Below are positions 1 to 10,091 of a stretch of 64,000 nucleotides of DNA, in pieces. A model generated the notes under the pieces. It was not told the DNA's origin. It saw nothing but the letters and a program-made list of their open reading frames with translations, and did not search any database. Where the stretch lies: the NCBI GenBank assembly GCA_973895155.1, contig OZ316892.1, positions 12,896,001 through 12,960,000 of the forward strand. The letters run 5' to 3'. A program made the translations under genes and the position numbers. The first letter of the stretch is position 1; each line of letters opens with the position of its first letter. This DNA is from Marsupella aquatica. Lineage: Eukaryota > Marchantiophyta.

Positions 1-175
1 CTTAAGTAGGCGCAAAGCTTAGGTAGGGGTCAGCTATGCCGGCTGTAATCCAATTTTGTTACGATCCTGTCCTTTCGTTAGTTGCATTCTGTGAGTCCGC
101 TTTCAGTTTTTGATTGTGTTTGCACGATGACGTGCTGACTGCTCTGCTCGTGTTTGGCTCTTTTCGTTGATGCAG

Positions 176-253
176 TTTTACAAAAACTTGTCTCATGGTC
201 TGAAGGATATTGTATGGAAATCGGAAGTGGATGGGTCAGGGGAGAGTAAATAA
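176..253 (+). CDS. possible last exon of an unrecognised upstream gene
   Basis: A pyrimidine-rich stretch ending in TTGATGCAG is followed by 25 open codons (FYKNLSHGLKDIVWKSEV...) and a TAA. This has the shape of a 3'-terminal exon of a plus-strand gene whose body lies left of the window. I do not recognise the peptide, and it is too short for a family call. The 175 bases before it show no other exon. A chance open stretch after a cryptic acceptor is a real alternative. Confidence 0.25.
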   Translation, partial: FYKNLSHGLKDIVWKSEVDGSGESK

Positions 254-1920
254 GTTATGTGGACAAACATGGACTCGAAGGGGGTCTTTCAGGAAATGTT
301 TGTGACAATGGAGGGAAGGCTACAGAAGCGTTCATAATTCTCTTCTACCAGAACCTGACGTCTCAGTTGCTTTGTCAAATTGTTCAAATTTGCTATGTAG
401 TAAAGTTGAAAGAAAGTCACTCTGGAAGTGCTTTCCACTTCAACTTGAACCAAAGGGTGGCTTATGCGCTATTTGGTTATCAGCGCGAGGAGATTAGAAG
501 CAGATGCCTCTAGGAGTTGGAATGGTCCTTCCGAAATGTATTTTGTATTGTATACTCGGGTTTTAATAGATTAAATTTGCCAAGTCCAGGTCTGGAACCT
601 CTTCTTCATTGTTGGGATGTTCATCTGGATGTCCGAAGTACGGTTTCGGGATTGCAATAGTCTGCAGGTAAATTTTATTGAGTTCCAGAATGGCCGGATC
701 CGATTCGCTAGCTGAACTTAATATTTTGTTTTGGATTATGATTTGACCATTTATTAGAAATCTTGAAGTACTACAAAGCAAATGTTGGGAAATGGAGGTA
801 GGTTTTTGGCATTGAAATGGGGAGCGATCTACTTCTTCCCCTCATGGATTTGAAAGCTAGATACGTACAACGGATAGGTGAAAAACCGGCTCCAGGAGAA
901 TCTGTGCAGGACTTGCATATGAGAATCATTCTGGAAAATTAGCAGTAGACGTAATCAGAGAAGATCTATTTTACTTTATGGTATGAAATGTGGGCGATGA
1001 CATGTTTCACACGATATGGTACTTGAAATGTGAAATCTCGTCAACCACGTGCTGAAACGAGGCTGTTTTGCAGAGTATAGGGACTGTTGGGAGGATATGG
1101 AGTCTTCCTCATCGACATGAATTTTAGCGAAACGTGGGCATATAATAGAGCCCGAAAAAATCGGCTCTGGGGACGGGGAAGATTAGTGGGCCTCTGTTTT
1201 GGCTGCTTCCCGATATACTTCCCTGAAGCATGGATCACCGAGCAATATGCCTCAAAAGTTCGTAGAAGGTGATAAACGGTGGTGAGGGACTAAAATGGTT
1301 GGTGTGGAGCTCTAGCTTAATGTGTTCCACTCTTATCTTTTGTCACAATGCTTATGTTTTCATCATCCTAGTCAGCTTACTTCTTGGTGCAAGATGAAAA
1401 GTTTGCCTTACATAGGTGTTATATGGGAAAGCATCCGTCTTCCTTAGTGTTATACCCTTTCATGCTGTGCCATGCCCATGGAGGGCCTTACCGGTGACTT
1501 GTAAAGCCCATGAGATACCATACACTAGGACATCTAATCTTCAACAATGACCGTGTATGCCCTCTATACTCATAAATATGCAAGATAGTCCTGGATGTAG
1601 TCGTATATGACATACTCGCACCAAAACCATCTAAAACCATCTTGAAACTTCTATTACATAAGTTCTACTGGGCACAAGTGCATGTCTACTCTCTCTTCCA
1701 AGTTTCCACATATAGGGATCCTTGCATAGAGGATGGTCAGTACCCTGACATGTGTCACGGATGAGTGTAATCTAGTAACTTATGGAAAAACGTCCTGCAC
1801 TTAGCAATAAAGGCATCTTATATCCTCCAGGCAGCTGTGGGCAATTGTTAGTATACACTAATGGACAAGGTTTGCACTTCCATATTTTTTGTCCAGTCAG
1901 CATGCCTTGCACTTATGTAA
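254..1920. other. intergenic stretch, no gene seen
   Basis: Only short open frames with no domain, no convincing start context and no splice partners are present. It may include the 3' untranslated region of the gene ending near 253. No tRNA-like cloverleaf or clear mobile element was seen. Confidence 0.5.
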
Positions 1921-2066
1921 AGTGCAAGAAAAGGTGCAAATGCACGCAAAAATCCATGGAAATTTTGGGAAGAAGAGAATCACTTGCATGTAAACTGCGA
2001 GAAAAGGGTGCAAACACACGCAAAAATCCATGTCAAGTTTTGGAAGAAGCGAATCACTTGCGACCA
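1921..2066. repeat. two-copy tandem repeat, about 73 bp
   Basis: Two adjacent diverged copies share AGAAAAGG.GTGCAAA, CACGCAAAAATCCATG, GAAGAA and GAATCACTTGC. The first begins near 1923 and the second near 1996. The unit is rich in TTGCAC/GTGCAA words that also occur just outside it (1873-1925, 2075-2085). No coding sense. Confidence 0.75.
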
Positions 2067-2654
2067 ACCAAAGTTTGCACTTACACATGGTCCATTAAGA
2101 TGGTAGACTGTACCTTTATATCGCCTAAGTATCTGTAAGTAACTTGCATATCCTTTCGTATGAAAGCTACAAGTTGCGAGGGGTAATCGTTTGCTCAAAA
2201 AAGACTGCTACACTTGCATGGGAGTACTGGAACATGACTTTAACTAAAATATGAATATGATATGAATTTAGAGGAAAACAACACTGTTTTCAAAGAGCCT
2301 TTGGCTCTCAGAACTATATCTTTACTGAACAGTCAAAGGGCAATTACACAAAACTTGGACTGAACTTGAAAATGCTGATGGTGATGCATCGATAGCACTA
2401 CAATATTTACACCTGAGGACCCCAATGAACCAAGGACATTTAAGTCCTTAAATACAAGTATTTATATAAAGGAAATGGCACACTTAGTACAATTGATATT
2501 CGGAATTATGCATGTATGTTTGGCCAGTCCAATTGAACAGCCTATCTTGCATTGAAATCTATGGGATTCTGATTTTTTTTGGTGTAAATTTCTTTCTTGC
2601 CTGAAGTTAAAAACTATAGATTCAATTTCAAAAAAATCTTTTAGGCATTTACTC

Positions 2655-2950
2655 CTAGGTTTGGAGTTACTCTATAATCACAGTTAGGCTAACCATAGTC
2701 AGACATTTGGTTAAGGTCAGGCGTGTTACAACTATATTCACTAGCAAGAAATAGTTAATGTAGGACCTAGGCTTATTGTCACAAAGCCAGTTGAGAGATA
2801 GAGAGAGCTAAGTGCTAAGTATGTCGAGACTCAGTGTGCCCGACAAGTTTAAAGTTCATTAAAACTCTCTTGTGTCTTCTTATGGACTTGACCTTTAGAG
2901 AGATGAACCATGTATCTCTTATGTTGATTACTTGTATGTTTGTTGGATGT
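2655..2950 (+). repeat. decayed copia-type LTR relic
   Basis: The order of words matches the LTRs of the copia element at 24.3-30.9 kb: CACAGTTAGGCTAAC, then TAGGCTTATTGT.AC, AGCCAGTTGAGAGATAG, CTCTTGTGT, GATGAACCATGTATCTC and TTGTTGGATG. Many substitutions and small gaps separate them. The 3' end of the LTR is missing. A second LTR in the opposite orientation starts at 3002, so the pair forms a loose inverted repeat. Confidence 0.65.
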
Positions 2951-3001
2951 TGCACATGTGCATCTATTTAAGTAGCAATCTTTTGCATAATGCAAGGAAA
3001 C

Positions 3002-3293
3002 TGTTGGGGATAATCCTTATCCTGAAACACCATGCACATGTAAACACCATACAAAGTAGTCGACACAGCGAGTACATGGTTCACCTCTTGACTGAGGCTA
3101 CGTCCACGGGAAAACAAGAGACCTTTACTTCTCTCTTGCTCCATTCCAACAATGAACTGAAGACCCACCAGGGGTTGACATCAACCCTGGTTATACACAA
3201 CATGCATCATTGCTAACCTAAGCTAAGTCCTAACCTGAGTTAGCCTAACTACAGTTAGCTCTAGAGTCACAAGACTAAGAGCAATACTCAACA
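3002..3293 (-). mobile_element. solo LTR, related to the copia element at 24 kb
   Basis: Read on the minus strand, it begins TGTTGAGTATTGCTCTTAGTC and ends CCCCAACA, so it has TG..CA termini. It follows the copia LTR word order (GTGACTC, TAACTGTAGTTAGGCTAAC, GTGAACCATGTACTCGC) in reverse. The flanking five bases are GAAAC (2997-3001) and AAAAC (3294-3298), a target duplication with one mismatch. No internal domain is attached, so this is a solo LTR left by recombination between LTRs. It is older than the full element, judging by divergence. Confidence 0.7.
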
Positions 3294-3540
3294 AAAACAA
3301 AACACCAAAAGAATCATTGATGAGCACAAAATTATGTAGTTGTATACCATAGTTGACATGTATGTTTGTCATTAGTTGACTTGCATCTATATTACTCATC
3401 AGTTGACTTGCATCTATTTGGCCCAAGGTCTTTAAATATTGACCTTGAGGTGGTTTCTGGCCATGCGGCTTTTGTTTTGTATGTGGTTTGGCTCCTTGGG
3501 GTTTTGTATTCTTGGTGACCCGTTGGTTTTCAAGCAACTT

Positions 3541-4152
3541 TGAGATACATGTGGCGCACTGTTGCCTTTCATTTACAAATTAACAATTATTTAAATAAAT
3601 GAAATTGAACTTTTGATTCTTTGATTGGAATTTGAAGCCCCCATGGACCAAAAGATTGGTCTTGGAAAGCCCCAATAGACCACATTTACCTAAAAAATAT
3701 TGTAATTAAAATATCTTGATATTCTAAATTCTAATGTTTTTGAGTTTTGGAGATATGTTCGAGCACTAGGTAAGATACACTTCCATCATAGTGAGAGTGA
3801 CTTTTTGGCCATCTTGGTAGAGTTTTTCATCATAAAATGTGGAGGGGTAGATTCCATTAGACTAATTTCCATTAACTTAATATGCAAGATTTGGGCTTGT
3901 GCTTTTTAATGTCTCTCCTTCTCTAGCTGCCTTGCAAGTGCAAAAGCATAAATTATTCTAGGATTGAGAATCATCAAATTATGGGCCCCAAACTCCCACG
4001 TTCCACCAAAATGTGGTCCAAGGGAACGCTAAGTCCAGCCTGGTGGTCCACCCTGGCTTTTTCTTAAAATACATGTGGCAGAGTGTTGCCTTTCATTGAT
4101 AAACAGTCAATTAAATTAAATGAATAAAATTGAACCTTTTCAGTCTTCGATT
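3541..4152. repeat. direct repeat pair upstream of OEP37
   Basis: About 80 bp near 3547-3625 recur at about 4070-4150. Shared words are ATACATGTGGC, GTTGCCTTTCATT, AATTAAATAAATGA (approximate) and AAATTGAAC.TTT followed by a CTTTGATTG/CTTCGATTG ending. The second copy ends about 450 bp before the OEP37 start codon, so promoter-proximal DNA appears to have been duplicated about 525 bp upstream. Between the copies are AT-rich sequence and two GGTCCA-containing segments, with no gene. Confidence 0.6.
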
Positions 4153-4595
4153 GCGCGAAATTGATTTCGGAGTACGGTAATGTCCAACTGGGGCGAATCT
4201 CGGGCGTCTATCTGGTACAGTCAATCGACGGACAAACTTGAAAGATGTACGTTCGGAACAGTACTACAGGAGGATTCAAATCGCGGCTGTGCCACTACGG
4301 TAGTACTGTTGTTTGGTGCGGGAGGAGAGCGCAAAACCGTGAAGACGATGGACGATCGTGTCCAATTGTTCTGTTCTGGTAAAAGGAGGAGCATGAGCAG
4401 AAAAGATTGCTGTGCTGTTGGAGCTCCGCCTCCGTCTGTCGTCGGCACGATTGCTCCAAGCTTCTGAATTAGTCTTCTGATTCGTGCCCAATACAGTGGT
4501 CTAGGTCCGCCTCAGCTACGCACATTGTGTGCGAAGAGGAGAGGGCCGACGAATCCCTTGAAGTGGAGCAGGAGAACGCTCGGTAATCCTCAAAA

Positions 4596-7500
4596 ATGGG
4601 CGGAGAACATGTGATCTCGAAGCCGGGAGGTGGTGTCGTTGGCACCAGCGAGAAGTCTCATCGGAGGACTCCGTTCCCTCCTACTAAGGTTTCGACCGAG
4701 TATGACAGTGAGGGCCGCGTGTTTGTCAATAAAATATCGACCACCATATTGAACGGGTTTGCGAAACTGAGGACTTCTTTCGAGAGGGGAAGCGATGGGA
4801 AAATCACAGATCCGCTTCTAGGTTTCGTGACCAAGTATGTGTCTGTGCTGTATGACCATCAAGATATGAACGCTCTTGTCACAGTCTCTAGCGACTTGGG
4901 ACGGCATCTGAATGTCAAATGTCTGGTTGACGTGAAGGTACTGTTGTTGCGCTTTGTCCCTGCCTGCTGCATGTCGTTTGGGACAGTTCAGCGTGGCTCT
5001 GTCTAGTACCTGATTTATGTTGCTCTCTGTGTTTGTTGGTTTGCTCAGTAATTGAAGCATGTCCATAGCTTGCTCATGTAGCTGGTCTGTTTGAGCAGCA
5101 TTTCCCATCTGCAGGAGTGGATTCACTCTTTTTAGTTTTTGAAATAAATTTGTATGCTGAGAAGAAAATTTGCCTTTTGCAGGCTCAGCACAAAGAGGTC
5201 CAACTGCGAGCTAAGGGCTTTAATGACCGGTACCGAGCCGAACTAACATGCGACGTCTCGTCTGTCTTTCGTATGGTAATGGCCTAGATGGACTCCTTTC
5301 TCCACATTGTTGCATTGTTTATTTAGTGGTCGAGCACGAGTGCCACCAGTATCAAAGATTTTGATTTCCAATCGCAAGCACTACCGGATCTGTCGGGTCA
5401 CAGCACCATTCCTTGCGGACTATCGCGCCATGTTGGTTACTTCGATTGCTTGCGAGAATGTGTTGACTGCATGTCCGTAGTACAGAGGATGGCATTGATA
5501 AATCATTCCGATTCTTTGTTCGCGAAGGTTTATCCTCATAGGCTTGAAGTTGCCGTCTCTCTGGTTGGCATTTGCCAGGATCGCGGTTCATAATATCGTG
5601 CTAGCATGGAGGACCTTTTCGCAAGCCCGCTGCCTTGCTTATAGAATAATGCTAACTCGTGGTAGATTCAGTATCTTTCAGTTGTAGTGATCAGATAGTC
5701 CAGGGTTTCAGCGAAGGTATCCTTGTGGGTAATTAACCGTCCAGGACTAGTCGTTATTGAGATATTCATATGTTCGTTGGTAGAAATTCATCTGACCCAC
5801 TGATTTTCTTGGGTAAGACTTGAGCAAGGCGCAGTCAGCTTTCCCATCTAAATACAATTTGCTGCAATGGAGCCTGAGAAGTATCTAAATTCCTTAATGC
5901 AAAAGACACGTTTCCCATTATAGTCACCTTAATATGGCTTCAGGTAATAATCAAACTCGAAGTTTGTATATTTCAAAATAATTTCCTAGTTAAACGACTC
6001 CAGATGGCATAGAGGTCAACGTCTGAAGGAATCAAGAAGCTCTGTATTCAAGAAGCCTTGCGAAATCCGTTACATTTGTGTTCTTGGCGGCAAAGGGCCA
6101 TCTAGGAAATCAGTGTTTCAGATTCAAGGCTTTGATGCACCTGTACCAGTAGACTTCGTCTCGTGCGGAAGTGATCCTCTCACGCTGTCCACTTTGACGC
6201 TGTCCACGTCTCTTGGAAAACTACGCGCATGAATTGACGGCTTCTGGGCAAACAATTGAAACAATCATGACCCGGGATTTCTTAATGCTGATGCCATCCA
6301 TGCGAGAATTGCGCTGTTATCTACCTTCGGATTTCTCTCTTGTTGTGCATTGACATATAATGTGAAACTACTCGTCTTGCATGTTTTTAACTCCTTAGAT
6401 TAAACAAGACATGCGACAATGGTCCAGTGCATAACGACTCTACCTGTGGCTGTTTACCACTGTGTAAAGGATGATGTTGGAATTGTCCTGTGAAGCCCTT
6501 TGAAACATATTTTGATATTGCAATTTTGCTCTTCAGTCAAAAGCAAGTTTTGCTTTTCCTATCGGCGAGGTGAAGGTGGAGGAAGAGTTTCGAGAAGATG
6601 AAGATACTGGAGACGAGTACAGGGCAGTATCCGTCAGTGGTTCTGGAGGAGGATCAGTTTTGGGTGGCATACTTGTGGCTGACTATGCACAGGAAAATGT
6701 CAATCTGAAATACATTTTCAAGGTTGGTGCTCACACATTCTTGCATCGATTAGTTTGTCTCGTAATCTTGTGCGTGAGCAGCAAATGCTTCTGCTGCCAA
6801 TGATTATTTTGGTCTATTGAAGTTCATCTTTGAAGGTGGTTGTGGCGTATTTACCTTGCAGATGATTAGCAGGAAGTGATAATTTAGAATGTCCAAGACA
6901 GTGAAGGTTCTTTGCAAGTTCTATTGAACGTGGAAGTGTGATAGTAATTGTAAGGGGTTTGTTTTCTTTTGTTGATATCGAAACATTTGGTTGGCTGTGG
7001 CCCTCCAGGAGGAGGAAATGACTTTGACACCTTCAATCCGCTTTCCAGAGAATGCATTGGCTGTAGCGTTCAAGCGACAGCTGGATCGTGCAAACAAGTT
7101 TAGGTGCTGTGCTTTATCTCATTCATTGTTGAAAGTGTGTAAAGTCTTAGCTAGGCAGGTCGTCAATACAATTTATTTGGGTGCAATGCATAGAATATTG
7201 GTATCCTGGTGAGGCTGGAATTTTTTTTTGGTCATCGTATTGTTAACCCTGAGCTCTTTCGCCAGCTATTTCTACGACTTCAATTCTACTACCTGGAGTG
7301 GAGTGTACAAACACAAGCCAACAGAAGACTTCAAACTAAAACTGGGCTATGATTCTGATGTTCGTCTCCGGTGGGGATCAATTTGGGTATGGTTCTCTCC
7401 GATCCAAATAGCATCTTGAAGGAGGTGGTGACTAGTCATTTATGCCTCAAAGAATACGAAGTTCCATTGAATGAGAGGCGGAGTTCTGTTATGCAGTCTA

Positions 7501-7660
7501 ACTTGGTGTCTCCTGTGATTTCAATCAGGTCGGCAGAGAAGACTCAGGTGCAAAGAAGGCACCGCGGAAATGTAAGCTGCAACTTATGGTACAAGTGCCC
7601 GAAGATGGCTTGCAATCGGCCGTTATCCTATTCAGAGTAAAGAAGCGTTGGGATGTGTGA
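4596..7660 (+). CDS. OEP37: chloroplast outer envelope pore protein 37 (OEP37)
   Basis: Beta-barrel channel of the plastid outer envelope, described as a cation-selective, peptide-sensitive pore. Six exons read through in frame: 4596-4937, 5183-5275, 6537-6722, 7009-7103, 7266-7386 and 7529-7660, all GT-AG, giving 322 residues, close to the usual size. Recognisable blocks are KISTTILNGFAKLRTSF, DPLLGFVTKYVSVLYD, FAFPIGEVKVEEEF, LTPSIRFPENALAVAFKR, YFYDFNSTTWSGVYKHK, KLKLGYDSDVRLRWGSIWVG and the C-terminal LFRVKKRWDV. The start follows CAAAA and heads a 114-codon exon with no better ATG upstream. There is no cleavable transit peptide, as expected for an outer-envelope barrel. Intron 2 (5276-6536) is long for this locus and holds no other gene. 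The last intron (7387-7528) stays open for a while, which could mislead an ORF-based annotation. Confidence 0.9.
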
Positions 7661-8654
7661 TCTTCAGGTTTGATTAGTTCAGGTTTGATTAACTGAGCTC
7701 AGGCAAACGATTTTGGAGTCTGAGCTTTCCTCCAACAATGTCAATTTAAATTATTAGGTAGGTAGGTTACTTACAGAAGGTGATACCATTAACTCTTGCT
7801 AGTGGTCAGATCATCTTGGTTAGTTCTTTACAACAGAGCATAGCTTTGTAGTGAGGGTTTGTGGCCCTTGCTCCTGGAGGACACCTGCATTTTCGTAAAG
7901 AGCATTGTTTACAAACTGTTACTGTGCTCCCGCGTCTAGCCTATTGCATGCTGATTCGCTACTTTGTGGCAGTCACGAGTCTTGTACTGTCAAAATCAAT
8001 GATGATGCAAGGAAGTTTGATCTATTGATGGTATCTCTTTGGTTGTTTTGTCGTGTTTAAGAATATTTACATATTTCAATCATTTGCAGTAGAAAGAAAC
8101 TGAAAATAACCTCTTTAGGTGATTTAATCGCCTCTGTCCCCAAGAAAAACATGGTGGAACCAAGTTACCAAAATTAGTCAATAATGTAAAAGTACACTAT
8201 ATTGTTGTCCCCTAACTTGGTGGACACTGACAATTTGAGGAAGTAAAAAGCTAGTGGTATCTGGTTCCTCAGCCTCTTGAAACTATCACTCGCATTTGGA
8301 TAATAGTTTATAACTTAACCCAAGGAGCCAGCAAGAGGCGCTGGTGATTGAGTTGATGGGAGGAAACGTAATCCACTCCCAAATCCGCTTAGACTTCTCT
8401 ATTGTGACTTGGGTTTGCAACCAAGACAGTGGATTTTGAGATATGCTGGTTCACCAGGAAATCTCTTCCAAAACTAACGAGAGCACTCAACAAGCATGAT
8501 GTGATGTGCTCTGGAGCCGGGAATTTTGGAAAGGACCTCTAATGGGGTCCGTAATAATAGCACCTCTAAGCTTGAACTTGAACTCATGTTTTGGGGGCAT
8601 TGTATCCTAGAGTGCCCTCTAAACAAAACTTTCCTATATAAGTATGGGTCTCAT
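7661..8654. other. OEP37 3' region and intergenic DNA
   Basis: The 3' untranslated region of OEP37 presumably ends within the first few hundred bases (ATTTAAATTATTAGG near 7744). The rest is AT-rich, without a supported gene or repeat unit. Confidence 0.45.
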
Positions 8655-8952
8655 TAGGGCTGACTTTAGTTGTAGACTAGGTTAGGTTAACTAAGTTGTA
8701 CACTATATTTTGAACGATGTTGCTTGAATAGGAGTAACTCAAGTTCATTGTTATGGAATCACTTGAGAGATAATGAGATCTTGTATTGTGGAGACTTGGT
8801 ATGGTCGACAGGGCCTAGAGTGCAATAAAGTTCTTGTGTTCTCCAATGAATGTAGCCTTAAGTTAAGATGAACCACATATCTCTATGTGTCGATTATTTG
8901 TACGTTAGATGATTCACGGACTTGCCATTGTGAATGTCGTCTTTTCTCAACA
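8655..8952 (+). repeat. decayed copia-type LTR relic
   Basis: It keeps the LTR word order of the 24-kb element: ACTTGAGAGATAATGAG, GACTTGGTATGGTCGACAGGGCCTAGAGTGCA, AATAAAG.TCTTGTG, GTAGCCTTA.GTTAAGATGAACCACATATCTC, GACTTGCCATTGTGAATGTCGTC and a terminal CTCAACA at 8952. The 5' boundary is unclear and I found no matching target duplication. It is more diverged than the two LTRs of the full element are from each other. Confidence 0.7.
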
Positions 8953-9275
8953 AAAATGTGACCTTCGGCTTGATTTTTGAGAGGCTATCATTGTCCATAA
9001 TGCTAAAAAAAACAAGAACTTTATACACTCAAAGGCCTAAGAGATTTTGTTTTTCTAATTTTAGCAATTGTTGAGTAGAATAATCCTAAGAGACTATCTA
9101 GATCTTGACAAGGCATTATGCTCCAGAATGCCCTGAAAATACAAACAGAAAAATTGTGAAGGGCATTAAGGGGATGGAAAGAATCATATATAAAAATGAT
9201 GATCATGGATGATGAATTTTGTCATGATCTCTACTAATGTTCAAAGAATGGGCATTCAAACTAGTGTGGAAAAAA

Positions 9276-9572
9276 AAGGGTCAAGTTAATATGGAAAATG
9301 GGGGAGGTCCCTTATATATGGCCACTGGTGGTTTGAATGAGAGTAAAAAGGGTGAAGTTAGTGTGATATATATGGCCATGGTTTGCTTAAACATTTAATG
9401 AAAGGAAACAAAGGGTCAAGTTTGTGTGGAAAAAGGGGGAGGCCCCTTATATATATGGCCATGGGTAGTTTAAACGTTTAATGAAAGGAAAAAAAAGCGT
9501 CAAGTTCGTGTGTAAAAAGGGGGAGCTCTTGGACACCATATCCCTAGGGGTGGCTTAAACATTTAATGAAAG
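9276..9572. repeat. four tandem copies of an about 82-bp unit upstream of the PPR gene
   Basis: Copies lie at about 9276-9345, 9346-9409 (shortened), 9410-9491 and 9492-9572. Each runs AAAGGGTCAAGTT.GTGTGGAAAAA, then GGGGGAGG.CCC, TTATATATGGCCATGGG, and GTTTAAAC.TTTAATGAAAG. Copies 3 and 4 are the most alike. The array ends about 520 bp before the PPR start codon. A fragment resembling it (TTATATGGACACTGGTGGTTTAAAC, split here from longer context) occurs near 40520 upstream of the KNOX gene. Confidence 0.8.
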
Positions 9573-10091
9573 ATTCTGTACTTTTGAAAGACTACAGCAT
9601 TACCCGCTAAAGGGTTCATAATTATACAAAGACGAGGCACCTACGAGAAAGAAGAGCTCCAAGGAGAAGAGGGACTGATGGAGACAAATCGTGGAGAACG
9701 GAGGCAATCAATTCCGAGTGGAATCGCACTTGGGATTTGGAGTAGCTCAGCTCCGCTCAGTCCAGCTGAATTCCAAGTGACAGATCAAGGTTTATGGTTG
9801 CAAATTCGAGTGACAGACAGATCACGGTTTCACTCTGCCGCCTTCTCAGGGTTCCTCTTCCTCACCATCATTGCCAGCGGAATCGCCTTTTGGTGGACAT
9901 TCTTGTTGAGCAGCAGCAGCGTAGCGGAATTGAGGCGGATGAAGGGAAGGGAAGTGACGAGATGGCTGCGGATGTAGCAATGGAGGTGTCGGAAAGTCGA
10001 GTCCTCACATGTCTAAGAGGAGGAGTACGAGGCTGAGGGCCTATATGAAGAAAAGTTGTGGAGTTTAATCTTTAGGTTTTGAAAGGGCAAA
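9573..10091 (+). promoter_or_regulatory. putative promoter and 5' leader of the PPR gene
   Basis: This lies between the 82-bp array and the PPR start. It contains several ATGs in other frames (for example 9678 and 9794), so if transcribed as leader it would carry upstream open frames. No clear TATA box is evident. I could not assign a transcription start. Confidence 0.3.

Noticed and set aside
259-513. 84-residue frame after the possible terminal exon
   Set aside because: It starts at GTG, has no domain and no splice partner; probably 3' untranslated DNA.
4180-4491. Overlapping plus and minus frames just before OEP37
   Set aside because: No domain, and they overlap the expected OEP37 leader; the OEP37 start at 4596 is better supported.
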